A stretch of DNA of 64,000 nucleotides from Bacillus halotolerans. Lineage in GTDB: Bacteria; Bacillota; Bacilli; Bacillales; Bacillaceae. The notes under the pieces are model-generated. The model was not told where the DNA came from and did not search any database. It saw nothing but the letters and a program-made list of their open reading frames with translations. Location: contig NZ_LPVF01000012.1 of assembly GCF_001517105.1 (NCBI RefSeq), forward strand, positions 248,001 to 312,000. Reading direction: 5' to 3'. Below, piece by piece: positions 30,867-43,418 of this stretch (within the stretch, counting starts at the first letter, position 1; the number at the start of each line of letters is the position of its first letter). The position numbers were made by a program, and so were the translations under genes.

Positions 30867-31210
30867 AGCAAATCCCCCGATAAAGACAATAAAGCTTGAT
30901 GGGTTTCCAGGTACTTCTCCAGCCGTTCTTTTAACATCTCTTCTCCTTTTTGCGTCATTTTATAGTACTTCCTTTTCGGGCCGTCCAAAGAATCTTGCCA
31001 AAAAAATTCGACCCAGTCCTTCTCCGTCATCCGTTTCAAAATCGGATAAATCGCACCCTCTGAAATAGCCAGTGCAGGGGTTGTTTTTAAGGACGATGTC
31101 AGCTCATAACCATACATCGGTTTTGAGCGCAGCAGGGATAAAATAGCCAGCTCGAAAATCCCTTTGCGAAATTGAACAATCCAGCGGTCGTTAATTTGAT
31201 TCGTTTTCAT
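30863..31210 (-). CDS. yizB: PadR-family regulator YizB, apparently leaderless
   Basis: A 115-residue PadR regulator: winged helix with the signature [17 protein letters not shown], wing segment [18 protein letters not shown], and a short helical tail. No Shine-Dalgarno exists before ATG 31210 and there is no alternative in-frame start nearby. A promoter 7 nt upstream (see 31217-31255) would place the transcript start at or just before the ATG. It heads the yizB-yitQ-yitR operon, divergent from yitPOM, and probably represses itself and perhaps the toxin operon. Confidence 0.9.
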   Translation of the reverse strand: MKTNQINDRWIVQFRKGIFELAILSLLRSKPMYGYELTSSLKTTPALAISEGAIYPILKRMTEKDWVEFFWQDSLDGPKRKYYKMTQKGEEMLKERLEKYLETHQALLSLSGDLL

Positions 31211-31216
31211 GGTTTA

Positions 31217-31255
31217 AATATATCGAAAAAATCACTATATATCAATGACATATAG
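31217..31255 (-). promoter_or_regulatory. yizB promoter with inverted-repeat operator
   Basis: On the minus strand TTGATA (31245-31240), a 17-bp spacer and TATATT (31222-31217) form a near-consensus promoter ending 6 nt before the yizB ATG. CTATAT at 31235-31240 and ATATAG at 31250-31255 form a 6-bp inverted repeat with a 9-bp centre that covers the -35 box. This is a plausible PadR operator for autorepression. The motifs are seen; the function is inferred. Confidence 0.68.
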
Positions 31256-31391
31256 CTATGAAAAATGTCCTATTTTCCCCATTAACAAAAATGGAATTTC
31301 TCATACTTTTTAACCTTTTTATTACATAAATGTTTTTATATTATGAAAAGTAAGAAAAATGAATTTCTTCAGTCTAAAAAGGAGCAGTCGA

Positions 31392-31928
31392 ATGCAGAAA
31401 TCGATATCATTTTTTATCATTTTTTCAGTTTTCTGGGGGTCTTTATTTCTGTTTTCAATCATTGGCAGCTTAGGGACAACCCCGATTCCGCTGACAAAGG
31501 ACTCCAAATTTCTCATGTCCAGCGTCATTCCTCAAGGCTGGGGCTTTTTCAGCAAAAACCCCCGCGATACCGCCATCGGCTTATATGAAGATGGAGATGC
31601 CAGCGCCAAGGTCAGATGGCCTAATATGAGGGCTGATAACCTATTCGGCCTGTATCGTTATGGGCGATCGCAGGGCGTAGAAATGGGCGTTATCTACAGC
31701 CAAGTCGGCAAGGAACAGTGGACAGAATGTAAAGAAACGGACCTGAGTGCCTGCAAAAGCAAAGCCAAAACCGTTAAGCTGCAAACACCGGCGCCCCGCC
31801 CGCTGCTTTGCGGCAGCTATTATTTGACGAAAGAGGACATCGTTCCTTGGAGCTATTCTAAATACACCGCTTCGTCTTATCAGGTAAAAAGCATAGTCAA
31901 GGTTGTGATCTCATGCTCGAAAACATAA
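31392..31928 (+). CDS. yitP: SdpA-like toxin maturation protein YitP
   Basis: A 178-residue SdpA-family protein. Start ATG 31392 is 8 nt after AAAAAGGAG; an ATG 11 codons earlier has no site. One N-terminal membrane anchor (SISFFIIFSVFWGSLFLFSIIG) is followed by a mostly soluble domain with four cysteines (TECKETDLSACK, LLCGS, VISCS). SdpA with SdpB matures the SDP toxin. The yitPOM operon of B. subtilis makes the related YIT toxin in biofilms under DegS-DegU. It overlaps yitO by 16 bp. Confidence 0.9.
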   Translation: MQKSISFFIIFSVFWGSLFLFSIIGSLGTTPIPLTKDSKFLMSSVIPQGWGFFSKNPRDTAIGLYEDGDASAKVRWPNMRADNLFGLYRYGRSQGVEMGVIYSQVGKEQWTECKETDLSACKSKAKTVKLQTPAPRPLLCGSYYLTKEDIVPWSYSKYTASSYQVKSIVKVVISCSKT

Positions 31929-32848
31929 AACAGACCATCACCGGATGGGACAAAAAAAATCCGTGGACAAATGTATACGGACTCGCGCGAAGCATTATTG
32001 CTTTATCCAGCCTGCTGACGCTGCTTGTCAATCATCCGAGCCTCATTATGAAGCCAGCCAGCGGAATCAGCAGTTACCCTGCTTGTAAAATGAATCTCAG
32101 TCTCTTTTGCCTCGGCGAAAATAACTATATGATGTTAAATCTGTTCAGGTGGGTCTGTATTGCCATTCTGGTGCTTGTTGTGATCGGGTGGCGCCCCAGA
32201 ATCACCGGGATTCTCCATTGGTATGTCAGTTACAGCCTGCAGTCGTCGTTAATTGTCATCGACGGAGGAGAGCAGGCAGCCGCGGTTATCACATTTTTGC
32301 TGATTCCTATCACGCTGACTGACCCGAGAAAATGGCATTGGAGCGGAAGACCTGATGATCCAGAGGGCCAAAGAACAATTGGTAAAATCACAGCTTTTAT
32401 TTCTTATTTTGTCATCAGGCTTCAAGTAGCGGTACTTTACTTCCACTCTACTGTCGCTAAGCTGTCTCAGCAGGAATGGGTGGACGGAACGGCCGTCTAT
32501 TATTTCGCCCAGGAAAAAACCATCGGCTTCAACGGCTTTTTCCAGGCTTTAACGAAGCCGTTTGTATCAAGTCCGTTTGTGGTGATTCCGACATGGGGGA
32601 CGCTTCTCGTTCAGATTGTCATCTTTGCGGCACTGTTCGCGCCGAAGAAGCATTGGAGATTGATTTTAATCATCGCTGTTTTTATGCACGAGATATTCGC
32701 GGTTATGCTGGGTTTAATCAGCTTTTCACTCATCATGGCCGGCATTTTGATATTGTATCTCACTCCAATTGATTCCACGTTTCAATTTACATATATACGC
32801 AGACTGAAGTGGAATAAAAAAGAAAAGAAGGGAGAGGTTTCAGTTTGA
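31913..32848 (+). CDS. yitO: SdpB-like integral membrane maturation protein YitO
   Basis: A 311-residue multi-spanning membrane protein of the SdpB/HTTM family. It shows about seven hydrophobic stretches, including SIIALSSLLTLLVNHPS and VCIAILVLVVIGWRP. The polar segment YFHSTVAKLSQQEWVDGTA is the conserved region of the HTTM (carboxylase-like) fold. With YitP it should process the YitM precursor. Its stop overlaps the yitM TTG start (TTGA). Confidence 0.9.
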   Translation: MLENIKQTITGWDKKNPWTNVYGLARSIIALSSLLTLLVNHPSLIMKPASGISSYPACKMNLSLFCLGENNYMMLNLFRWVCIAILVLVVIGWRPRITGILHWYVSYSLQSSLIVIDGGEQAAAVITFLLIPITLTDPRKWHWSGRPDDPEGQRTIGKITAFISYFVIRLQVAVLYFHSTVAKLSQQEWVDGTAVYYFAQEKTIGFNGFFQALTKPFVSSPFVVIPTWGTLLVQIVIFAALFAPKKHWRLILIIAVFMHEIFAVMLGLISFSLIMAGILILYLTPIDSTFQFTYIRRLKWNKKEKKGEVSV

Positions 32849-33429
32849 AGAAGGCGTTTCTTGTATTTTTGTCGGTTGTATTGGTGACAACAGTGTTTTT
32901 GGTGAAGCAGCAGGAAAGTGTAGCACAGGCGAAGCAGCTTGAGTATTCAGGTGAAGAGATTTTTAAAGGGTTTGTGTTTGCTCAGGGTGAAGTGGGCAAA
33001 AAGCTTCCAGAGGTATTTAATAAAGCCATGACTGACAAGCTCAACACAAAACAGGCAAAGGCTTTTGCCAATCAGGTTGTTGCTGATATCAAAAAAGAGG
33101 ATGCTGACTTTTTTGACAATCTGAAGAAAGCTGTTTACAGCAAAGATGCAATGAAGGTGGATGAACTGCTGAAAAAAGCAGGTCAAATCGTTGAAGAAAA
33201 AGTAGAAGCTGCAAAGGACATCGCCGCTTCCAAGGATGATACGTCCAGAGTTCAAGCCGAGCTCGTCAACACGGTCGATACCGCTAACTATTTCTATTAT
33301 GTTTCTTATGTTGCCGCAGCCGGTGCGCTGATTCTTGTCATTCTTGCCATTGATATTACGCCGATCGCGATTTCAGACAATGTGGATCGCGAAATGGCAA
33401 TCAGAACGCTGGTCGATGAATTAAATTAG
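32845..33429 (+). CDS. yitM: SdpC-like YIT toxin precursor YitM
   Basis: A 194-residue precursor starting at TTG after GGGAGAGG. It has a signal peptide (KKAFLVFLSVVLVTTVFLV, likely cut after AQA around residue 29) and a charged helical middle. Near residues 145-175 a hydrophobic segment (YFYYVSYVAAAGALILVILA) corresponds to the region from which SDP is cut in SdpC. No cysteine occurs anywhere in the precursor, so the mature peptide cannot carry the disulfide found in SDP. The C-terminus DREMAIRTLVDELN is probably removed. Confidence 0.9.
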   Translation: MKKAFLVFLSVVLVTTVFLVKQQESVAQAKQLEYSGEEIFKGFVFAQGEVGKKLPEVFNKAMTDKLNTKQAKAFANQVVADIKKEDADFFDNLKKAVYSKDAMKVDELLKKAGQIVEEKVEAAKDIAASKDDTSRVQAELVNTVDTANYFYYVSYVAAAGALILVILAIDITPIAISDNVDREMAIRTLVDELN

Positions 33430-33434
33430 AAATA

Positions 33435-33476
33435 AAAAAGGCTCGCTCCGCAGTTCTGCTGCAGGCGAGCCTTTTT
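33435..33476. terminator. Bidirectional terminator between yitM and yitL
   Basis: A 12-bp stem (AAAAAGGCTCGC paired with GCGAGCCTTTTT) around an 18-nt partly self-pairing loop. It lies between convergent genes. Confidence 0.92.
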
Positions 33477-33482
33477 CATGCA

Positions 33483-34331
33483 CTATTTTTTCTCGTATGT
33501 CCAGCCGTCTTCCTGATACACTTTTCCGTTTTTCATTAAGTGGCCAAGCGCCCGTTTAAAGGCAGCCTTGCTCATGTTAAAACGTTCTTTGATATCATCG
33601 GGCTGGCTTTTGTCGCTGTATGGCATGGCACCGTTTCTCGTTCTTAAATACGTAAGAATATACTCGGCATCAACAGACAGCGCATCTTGCTTTCTCGGAA
33701 GAAGCGACATATTCACTGAGCCGTCTTCCTTCACTTGAATCACACGTCCTGTCACTCTTGAGCCGAGTCTAGGCTCTTCTTTTCTTTCTGATGAATGAAT
33801 AAAACCGCGGATTCCGTCATCCGTAATGATGAACGATCCTGAAGCGATCAGCCTGTACACCGTTCCGGTCAGCTCTTTATTCATCAGATCGTCTGAAGCG
33901 TCCGTAAACAGCTCGCTGATGATGTCCTCCGGTGCGGGTTTGGCAAACATGCGCCCCCGATTTGTCACCTTCAGCATACAGTAGAGCTTATCCCCTTTTT
34001 GCGGCCAGACATCTTCATACGGCGGCAGATGCTCTGTTGCGACAAGCGCGTCTTTCGAAAGGCCGACATCGACGAATACGCCCATATCCTCTACCGTGTC
34101 CACCACTTCTACCCAGCCGTACTCATCAGCGCTGATGACCGGAATTTTCATCGTTGCTGCAAGCCGTTCCTGCTGGTCAACGTATATAAAGACCTCTACC
34201 TCATCTCTATCTTCTATATCCTCTGTCACTTCACTGTTATGTAAGAGAATCGTATCTTCTCCATCGGTTAAAAAGTAACCGAAGTCCGTTTCGTGATCTA
34301 TACTCAAGGTTAATTGCTGCCCTGGTCTCAT
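33483..34331 (-). CDS. yitL: S1-domain RNA-binding protein YitL (CvfB type)
   Basis: A 282-residue CvfB-family protein. Start ATG 34331 (MRPGQQLTLSIDHE) has GGAAGGA 7 nt upstream; a 22-codon extension lacks a site. It contains tandem S1-like OB domains (VGLSKDALVATEHLP, GRVIQVKEDGSVNMSLLPR) and a C-terminal winged-helix (IKERFNMSKAAFKRALGHLMKNGKVY). CvfB homologues bind RNA and affect virulence genes in Staphylococcus. Divergent from yitK. Confidence 0.9.
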   Translation of the reverse strand: MRPGQQLTLSIDHETDFGYFLTDGEDTILLHNSEVTEDIEDRDEVEVFIYVDQQERLAATMKIPVISADEYGWVEVVDTVEDMGVFVDVGLSKDALVATEHLPPYEDVWPQKGDKLYCMLKVTNRGRMFAKPAPEDIISELFTDASDDLMNKELTGTVYRLIASGSFIITDDGIRGFIHSSERKEEPRLGSRVTGRVIQVKEDGSVNMSLLPRKQDALSVDAEYILTYLRTRNGAMPYSDKSQPDDIKERFNMSKAAFKRALGHLMKNGKVYQEDGWTYEKK

Positions 34332-34479
34332 GCTATCGTCCTTCCTCTTCCCGCTTATTTCACTGCGGATCTTGTTAACATTTTTTCCAATCATCACAAA
34401 TTGATTCTTTGTTCTGTTGGAAGTTTCTCTTTATTCTACTATAATCAACACATAAGTTAAATGTTATGGAGGTTTTCAT

Positions 34480-34971
34480 ATGGCAAAAGAAAGTTCATTT
34501 GATATTGTATCCAAGGTGGAACTCCCTGAAGTGCAAAACGCGATTCAAATCGCACTGAAGGAAATCAGCACACGCTATGACTTCAAAGGGAGCAAAAGTG
34601 ACATTTCATTAGATAAAGAAGAGCTTGTTCTTGTTTCCGATGACGAATTCAAATTAAGCCAGCTCAAGGATGTGCTTGTCAGCAAATTGATTAAGCGCAG
34701 CGTGCCGACAAAAAACATTGATTACGCCAAAATTGAGAACGCGTCCGGCGGCACCGTACGCCAGCGCGCAAAGCTTGTTCAAGGGATTGACAAAGACAAC
34801 GCCAAAAAAATCAATACCATCATCAAAAACTCCGGACTGAAAGTAAAGTCTCAAGTGCAGGATGATCAAGTGCGTGTCACCGGAAAAAACAAGGATGATC
34901 TTCAGCAGGTTATCGCAGCCGTTCGAGGTGCTGATCTGCCAATTGACGTTCAATTTATAAATTTCAGATAA
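34480..34971 (+). CDS. yitK: YajQ-family nucleotide-binding protein YitK
   Basis: A 163-residue YajQ/UPF0234 protein with the family start [16 protein letters not shown] and the later [18 protein letters not shown]. YajQ proteins bind nucleotides, and some bind cyclic-di-GMP. GGAGG lies 7-8 nt upstream of the ATG. The 315 bp after it hold the yitJ SAM riboswitch and no other gene. Confidence 0.93.
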   Translation: MAKESSFDIVSKVELPEVQNAIQIALKEISTRYDFKGSKSDISLDKEELVLVSDDEFKLSQLKDVLVSKLIKRSVPTKNIDYAKIENASGGTVRQRAKLVQGIDKDNAKKINTIIKNSGLKVKSQVQDDQVRVTGKNKDDLQQVIAAVRGADLPIDVQFINFR

Positions 34972-35078
34972 ATTTTCTGATTCCTATTGATTATTGTCTT
35001 TATTTTCGGTAAATTTGGAGAAAGGGAAAATGCCAGGCATCTTTTGGCAGCTCCTGAACATGTAAAATTTCATATCCG

Positions 35079-35245
35079 TTCTTATCAAGAGAAGCAGAGG
35101 GACTGGCCCGACGAAGCTTCAGCAACCGGTGTAATGGCGCATTGCCATGACCAAGGTGCTAAATCCAGCAAGCTCGAACAGCTTGGAAGATAAGAAGAGA
35201 CAATATCACTGACAAAGTCTTCTTCTTAAGAGGACTTTTTTTATT
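35079..35245 (+). promoter_or_regulatory. SAM-I (S-box) riboswitch and terminator of yitJ
   Basis: P1 pairs TTCTTATC (35079-35086) with GATAAGAA (35189-35196). Inside are the S-box hallmarks AGAGGGACTGGCCCGA, GCTTCAGCAACC, GGTGCTAAATCC and AGCTTGGAAGATAAGAA. A 10-bp terminator stem with a T7 tail follows at 35214-35245. The sequence after P1 (TAAGAAGAGAC) can instead pair with GTCTTCTTCTTA as the antiterminator. High SAM would stabilise P1 and terminate before yitJ. The yitJ S-box is the classic example of this class. Confidence 0.97.
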
Positions 35246-35286
35246 TCTCTTTTTTCCTTGCTGAATGTGAATAAAGGAGGCAGACA

Positions 35287-37125
35287 ATGGGACTTTTAGA
35301 AGATTTGAAGAAACAGGTGTTAATCGGTGACGGCGCAATGGGCACGCTGCTTTACTCCTTCGGAATAGACAGGTGCTTTGAGGAGCTTAATCTTTCAAAA
35401 CCTGAGGAAATTCAGCGTATACATAAAGCCTATGTCGAAGCGGGAGCAAACATCATTCAAACCAACACGTACGGAGCGAACTATATTAAATTATCAAGAC
35501 ACGGCCTTGAAGATGACATTAAAAAAATGAATCAGGAGGCAGTAAAAATCGCGCGGGCTTCCGCCGGCGATGCGTATGTGCTCGGGACGATGGGCGGCAT
35601 CCGCACGTTTAACAAAAATGCGTACAGCCTTGACGAAATCAAACGAAGCTTTCGCGAACAGCTGTACTTACTGCTGCATGAAGAGCCGGACGGTTTGCTG
35701 TTAGAAACGTATTATGATTTGGAAGAAGCCCGTGAAGTGCTGAAAATCGCCCGGAAAGAAACCAATCTCCCGATTATGCTGAATGTATCCATGCATGAGC
35801 AAGGCGTACTTCAGGATGGAACGCCGCTTTCTGATGCGCTGCGCTCGGTTGCGGATCTCGGTGCCGATATCGTCGGCATTAACTGCCGGCTCGGCCCTTA
35901 CCACATGATTGAAGCGCTCAGTGAAGTGCCGATTTTTGATGACGTGTTTTTATCTGTCTACCCGAACAGCAGCCTCCCCTCTCTCGAAGAAGGCCGGCTT
36001 GTATATGAAACTGACGACACGTATTTTCAAAACAGCGCGGCTGAGTTCCGCAAGCAAGGCGCGCGGATTATCGGCGGCTGCTGCGGCACCACGCCAAACC
36101 ACATCCGGGCGATGGCAGAGGCTGTGGGCGGACTCGCCCCCGTTACGGAAAAGCATGTAAAGGTTCGGGCAAAGGAATTGGTCACTGTTCAGCACGAACG
36201 GACAGAGCCGGGATTAAATGAAATCGCTGCGGAAAAGCGCTCAATTATTGTTGAGCTGGACCCGCCGAAGAAATTGAGCTTTGACAAATTTCTGTCTGCC
36301 GCTGCTGAATTAAAAGAAGCGGGAATCGACGCCCTGACGCTCGCCGATAACTCCCTGGCAACCCCGCGGATCAGCAATGTTGCCTGCGGCGCCCTTGTTA
36401 AGCAGCAGCTCGATATGCGATCTCTTGTCCATCTTACATGCCGGGACCGAAACATTATCGGCCTCCAGTCACATTTAATGGGACTCGACACATTAGGGCT
36501 GCATGATGTGCTGGCGATTACCGGCGATCCTTCTAAAATCGGTGATTTCCCGGGTGCAACGTCTGTCTATGACTTAACGTCCTTTGATTTAATCAGGCTG
36601 ATTAAACAGTTCAATGAAGGGCTGTCTCTGTCCGGAAAACCGCTCGGAAAGAAAACCAATTTCTCAGTGGCCGCTGCTTTTAATCCAAACGTCCGCCATC
36701 TCGATAAAGCTGTAAAACGACTGGAGAAAAAAATCGACTGCGGCGCCGATTATTTTATCTCACAGCCCGTCTATTCGGAGCAGCAGCTTGTCGATATTCA
36801 TAATGAAACAAAGCATTTGAAGACTCCGATTTATATCGGCGTTATGCCGCTGACAAGCAGCCGGAACGCTGAGTTTATCCATAACGAAATTCCCGGCATC
36901 AAGCTGTCCGATTCCATCCGCGAAAAAATGGCGCGCGCCGGCGAAGATAAAGAGAAACAAAAGGCGGAAGGCCTTGCGATTGCACGCTCCCTGCTGGATA
37001 CTGCCTGCGAGCTGTTTAACGGCATCTATTTAATCACGCCTTTTCTCAGATCCGACTTGACCTCAGAGCTTACTTCTTACATTAAGCAAAAAGATGAACA
37101 GCGTCAGAATATTTATTTGCATTAA
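35287..37125 (+). CDS. yitJ: Bifunctional homocysteine S-methyltransferase / methylenetetrahydrofolate reductase YitJ
   Basis: A 612-residue fusion. Residues about 1-290 form a homocysteine methyltransferase (Pfam S-methyl_trans) with the zinc cysteines Cys200 (GINCRLG) and Cys265-Cys266 ([10 protein letters not shown]). Residues about 310-600 form a MTHFR domain. It should make and use methyl groups for methionine synthesis, matching control by the SAM riboswitch upstream. A strong AAAGGAGG site precedes the ATG. Confidence 0.95.
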   Translation: MGLLEDLKKQVLIGDGAMGTLLYSFGIDRCFEELNLSKPEEIQRIHKAYVEAGANIIQTNTYGANYIKLSRHGLEDDIKKMNQEAVKIARASAGDAYVLGTMGGIRTFNKNAYSLDEIKRSFREQLYLLLHEEPDGLLLETYYDLEEAREVLKIARKETNLPIMLNVSMHEQGVLQDGTPLSDALRSVADLGADIVGINCRLGPYHMIEALSEVPIFDDVFLSVYPNSSLPSLEEGRLVYETDDTYFQNSAAEFRKQGARIIGGCCGTTPNHIRAMAEAVGGLAPVTEKHVKVRAKELVTVQHERTEPGLNEIAAEKRSIIVELDPPKKLSFDKFLSAAAELKEAGIDALTLADNSLATPRISNVACGALVKQQLDMRSLVHLTCRDRNIIGLQSHLMGLDTLGLHDVLAITGDPSKIGDFPGATSVYDLTSFDLIRLIKQFNEGLSLSGKPLGKKTNFSVAAAFNPNVRHLDKAVKRLEKKIDCGADYFISQPVYSEQQLVDIHNETKHLKTPIYIGVMPLTSSRNAEFIHNEIPGIKLSDSIREKMARAGEDKEKQKAEGLAIARSLLDTACELFNGIYLITPFLRSDLTSELTSYIKQKDEQRQNIYLH

Positions 37126-37136
37126 CATCCCTTTCT

Positions 37137-37168
37137 AAGACTGTCCGAACCAACTGGACAGTCTTTTT
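37137..37168 (+). terminator. Terminator after yitJ
   Basis: A 10-bp perfect stem (AAGACTGTCC paired with GGACAGTCTT) with a 9-nt loop and T-run. Confidence 0.93.
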
Positions 37169-37221
37169 CAAACCCGATTCGTGTTACGATATAGAAAATA
37201 AATCACAAGAGGAGGAACATC

Positions 37222-37671
37222 ATGCTTGAAGTGAAAACCATTCCCGCAGAGGATACATATGAAATCCGGAACCGCATTTTGCGTCCCCATCAATCAATTG
37301 AACAATGCAAATATGAACAGGATCAAGCAGAAGGCTCTTTCCATCTCGGCGCTTTTTTTGAAGGAAAGCTGATCAGCATTGCTTCCTTTTCTCCCGAGAA
37401 TCAGCCGCTATTGACCGATTCACCCGCATATCGGCTTAGAGGCATGGCAACGCTCGAAGAATACCGTGATCAAAAAGCCGGAAGTACACTGATCACATAC
37501 GCGGAGCAGAAGCTGGCCGATATGGGCGTGCAGGCGGTCTGGTGCAACGCAAGATACCATGTGAAAGGCTATTACGAAAAGCTTGGCTGGAAAGAACTTG
37601 GCGAGCCGTTTGAGATTTCCGGCATTGGCACCCATATTGTGATGTACAAAAAACCAAGAACAAGCAGGTGA
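37222..37671 (+). CDS. yitI: GNAT acetyltransferase YitI
   Basis: A 149-residue protein with the GNAT fold order: strand and helix start, then the acetyl-CoA loop region YRLRGMATLEEYRDQKAGSTLITYAEQ, then the C-terminal YYEKLGWKELGEPFEI typical of the family. GAGGAGG lies before the ATG. It is followed after 4 bp by yitH, another GNAT. Substrate unknown. Confidence 0.88.
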   Translation: MLEVKTIPAEDTYEIRNRILRPHQSIEQCKYEQDQAEGSFHLGAFFEGKLISIASFSPENQPLLTDSPAYRLRGMATLEEYRDQKAGSTLITYAEQKLADMGVQAVWCNARYHVKGYYEKLGWKELGEPFEISGIGTHIVMYKKPRTSR

Positions 37672-37675
37672 TGAC

Positions 37676-38527
37676 ATGCATTCAGCGATTGAACTGATTC
37701 AGCTTACTGAAAAACATGTGCCCGGCCTATTACGTCTGTCCCGGCAAGCCGGGTGGCCGGATTACGGCGAGCGAGAGCTGCAGTTGCTTGTAAAACATGG
37801 ACGCTTCTTCGGGTATCAAAACAGCCAAGGAGACATCATCTCCTGCATCGGTTTGTTTTTGTACGGCCGACTTGCTTCTATCGGACTCGTTATCGTCGAC
37901 AACGAGTACAAACGGCGCGGCCTGGGGCGGCGGATGGTGAACGCGTGTATCAGCCAAGTCGATGAAAACACCGCCATCATGCTTTGCGCCACGAAGGAAG
38001 GTTTGCCGCTTTATGAAAAAGCCGGTTTTCAAACTGCGGGTTCAATCCGCAAATACAGCTGTCAAAGCTTCAAGCCGCTTACAAAGCAGCATGACATTGA
38101 ACTGACATCTTTTACAGAAAAGGATTTTCCGGAATTAATCGCGGCTGATCAAGCCGCCTTTGGCGGAGACAGAGCAGCACTTCTGCATCATTTGATCTCT
38201 CAATCAGCGGAATGTGTAATTGCCAGAAATAATGAAGGCACATTCATTGGCTATGGCTTATCTGTACAAACACCGGCCAATCTGAAATTAGGCCCGCTTA
38301 TCGCACCTTCACCGGGTCTCGCTGCTGTATTGGTTAACAGGCTGGCCGCAGGAAAACAAGGACCGTTGCGAATCGACGTGCCTGGGGAAAGCCCGTTGCT
38401 GCATGACAGCCTGGAAGCAATGGGATTTCACTTAGACGATGAGCCCCCGGTTATGATGTACCCAAAAAAGACGCTGCCTGCACGAAACAGACAATTATTC
38501 GCTGTCATCTCACAGGCGCTCGGTTAA
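37676..38527 (+). CDS. yitH: GNAT acetyltransferase YitH with two GNAT-like halves
   Basis: A 283-residue protein. The first 140 residues are a GNAT domain with the CoA loop [15 protein letters not shown] and [13 protein letters not shown]. The second half (from about residue 145, [22 protein letters not shown]) looks like a degenerate GNAT/YitH-HsdE partner domain. The ribosome site AGGTGA lies over the end of yitI, so the two are cotranscribed. Substrate unknown. Confidence 0.87.
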   Translation: MHSAIELIQLTEKHVPGLLRLSRQAGWPDYGERELQLLVKHGRFFGYQNSQGDIISCIGLFLYGRLASIGLVIVDNEYKRRGLGRRMVNACISQVDENTAIMLCATKEGLPLYEKAGFQTAGSIRKYSCQSFKPLTKQHDIELTSFTEKDFPELIAADQAAFGGDRAALLHHLISQSAECVIARNNEGTFIGYGLSVQTPANLKLGPLIAPSPGLAAVLVNRLAAGKQGPLRIDVPGESPLLHDSLEAMGFHLDDEPPVMMYPKKTLPARNRQLFAVISQALG

Positions 38528-38536
38528 CCCTTTTTT

Positions 38537-38568
38537 ACCCGAACAGGAAGATTCTGTTCGGTTTTTTT
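38537..38568 (+). terminator. Terminator after yitH
   Basis: An 8-bp stem (CCGAACAG paired with CTGTTCGG) with a 7-nt loop and T7 tail. Confidence 0.9.
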
Positions 38569-38616
38569 AATGCCTTCAGGGACACTCTAAGCAGAAGAAA
38601 AGGAGTGTGCTTTGAG

Positions 38617-39885
38617 ATGGAAACATCAAAACAAAATAACGGAATGACGATTGTAGCTATCGGTTCTATCCCTTTAATATTAACCCTTGGAAACTCTATG
38701 CTTATTCCTATACTGCCAAAAATGAAATCTGAACTTCATTTATCCCAATTTCAAGTCAGTCTCGTGATCACGGTGTTTTCCCTGATTGCGGCGTTTGCGA
38801 TTCCGATTGTCGGCTATCTCGCAGACCGGTTTTCACGGAAAATCATCATTATTCCCTGCTTATTTTTGTATGGAGCAGGCGGATTGCTGGCCGGGTTTGC
38901 GGCAGGTTTTTTTGACAATGCTTATCCGTGGGTCATGGCTGGCCGGGCTCTTCAGGGTATCGGAGCAGCCGGAACGGGACCGATTGCGATGGCGCTGTCA
39001 GCGGACCTATTTAAAGGCGCACAGGAAAGCAGAGTGCTCGGCCTTGTTGAAGCGTCAAACGGAATGGGGAAAGTTCTATCGCCGATTATTGGCTCACTTA
39101 TCGCCCTGATCGTTTGGTATGGCGCATTTTTTGCCTTTCCTGTGTTTTGTATCATTTCAATCGTGCTGACTTGGATTTTTATTAAAGAAAAGGAAAAAGA
39201 AAAAGAACCGCCTCCTATCGGAAAATATGCAAAAGGGCTGTTAAGTGTATTTAAGCATGAAGGCAGATGGCTGTTTACCGCTTATTTAGCCGGGGCTACC
39301 TGTTTGTTTACCTTATTCGGCATTTTGTTTTACCTATCAGACGTACTGGAAAAAACATACGATACAGACGGCGTCAAAAAAGGGCTGATTTTGGCGATTC
39401 CCCTTTTGGTCATGTGTGTGACATCTTATACGACGGGCAGCAAAATCGGACAAAAGCAATCGTTAATGAAAAAGCTGATCGTCATCGGTTTAGCGTTTAT
39501 GACTGTGTCTTACGCGGCACTGTCATTCATTGAAAATCTCGTCCTGTTTATCAGCGTTCTCGTGCTGAGCAGTATCGGTTCAGGCCTTGTCCTTCCTTGT
39601 ATAAACAGCTTTATCACAGGTGCTGTCGGCAAAGAACGACGGGGTTTTGTGACATCGCTGTACGGATCAGTCCGTTTTCTGGGGGTGGCGATCGGGCCTC
39701 CTATTTTCGGGCGCTTGATGCAGTGGTCAAGACCCGGCATGTTCTTAAGCATTGCGGGCTTGACACTGGTTGTCGGTATTCTTGTGCTTACGCTGATTCA
39801 TGTCAAACAAAATAAAGACGAGACGAATGAAAAAGAAGAGCCTGCAATGAATGGCAATCGGCTTCAGCCGGCTGAGGAAAGGTAG
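38617..39885 (+). CDS. yitG: MFS efflux transporter YitG
   Basis: A 422-residue, 12-helix major facilitator of the drug-efflux type. The loop 2-3 motif is [11 protein letters not shown], and motif C-like [15 protein letters not shown] lies in the fifth helix. Start ATG 38617 follows AAAAGGAG; a GTG four codons earlier lies within that site. It ends 8 bp before yitF, so it probably shares an operon with yitF and yitE. Substrate unknown. Confidence 0.9.
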   Translation: METSKQNNGMTIVAIGSIPLILTLGNSMLIPILPKMKSELHLSQFQVSLVITVFSLIAAFAIPIVGYLADRFSRKIIIIPCLFLYGAGGLLAGFAAGFFDNAYPWVMAGRALQGIGAAGTGPIAMALSADLFKGAQESRVLGLVEASNGMGKVLSPIIGSLIALIVWYGAFFAFPVFCIISIVLTWIFIKEKEKEKEPPPIGKYAKGLLSVFKHEGRWLFTAYLAGATCLFTLFGILFYLSDVLEKTYDTDGVKKGLILAIPLLVMCVTSYTTGSKIGQKQSLMKKLIVIGLAFMTVSYAALSFIENLVLFISVLVLSSIGSGLVLPCINSFITGAVGKERRGFVTSLYGSVRFLGVAIGPPIFGRLMQWSRPGMFLSIAGLTLVVGILVLTLIHVKQNKDETNEKEEPAMNGNRLQPAEER

Positions 39886-39893
39886 CGTCCGGT

Positions 39894-42533
<2,640 letters not shown>

Positions 42534-42537
<4 letters not shown>

Positions 42538-43217
42538 ATCATGACCCTCTCTATCGTTGGAACTTCTCTTTCTTGTTTTACTTTCATCACGAAGTCGCCC
42601 GTTATTTCTTTTGTACAGTACGCAATGTCTTCCGGTTCAAATAACGGCTGGCTGCTATCAAAAAACTTCTCCGCAACGGATGAGTTTTTGATTCTTTCAA
42701 TCACTTCAGCCGCCGCACCATTCGTCCCTTCTATGATGCTTTTGATATATTCCGCACACGCCATATCATCATCACCTGATGGATGGGAAGCCACAATGTT
42801 CAGCACACAATCTTTTGCAGCAAGCTTTTTCACATATTCCGCTGTTGTTCTGGCATTAGAAAATCCAGTCACAAAAAGATGCCTGGCCTTCAGCGCTCCT
42901 AACGCCGCTGTGACGCCGTTTGTCGTTTTCTGGATCAGCCGCTTATCCGCCATATCCTGCTCTGCCATACGCTTTGGAGAATTATCCAAATCAAATCCTT
43001 TGATTCCGACCCCCTTTTCCTCTCCTGTTAATACATAATCCGGATAGGTTTCTTTCAGCTTGAAGGCTTCCTCAGTTGTCCGGACCAAGAGAATTTCTTT
43101 CGCCCCGCCGATAAAAGCAAAATGGGCCACGGTAAAGGCTCGAATGACGTCAATAACGATATTGATATCTGCCGGGGCAAGTGAATGATGATGCCCCTGA
43201 TAAATGGTAATCGGCAT
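42534..43217 (-). CDS. yitC: 2-phosphosulfolactate phosphatase YitC (ComB family)
   Basis: A 227-residue ComB-type phosphatase that removes phosphate to yield sulfolactate. Start ATG 43217 (MPITIYQGHHHS) has GGAGAGG upstream; an extension to 43259 lacks support. Family elements are INIVIDVIRAFTVAHFAF, TNGVTAALGA and SHPSGDDDMACAEYI. It is cotranscribed with yitD and divergent from yitB-yitA-yisZ. Confidence 0.92.
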
Positions 43218-43418
43218 AATACCTCTCCTTGGGCATAAAACCATTTTGCTAAAAAGCATATTCAGCTGGTCTCTTATTGGTTCCGCAGCGCCTCCGTCTC
43301 CTCATTTTAGGCGGCCGCACACCTAAAAACCCTGAACCTTTATCTCAAAAGTGAATAGTCTGCCTATAACTCGATCAATAGATAAAAAAACAGACAGATG
43401 CAAAACGGGGGGAAAATA

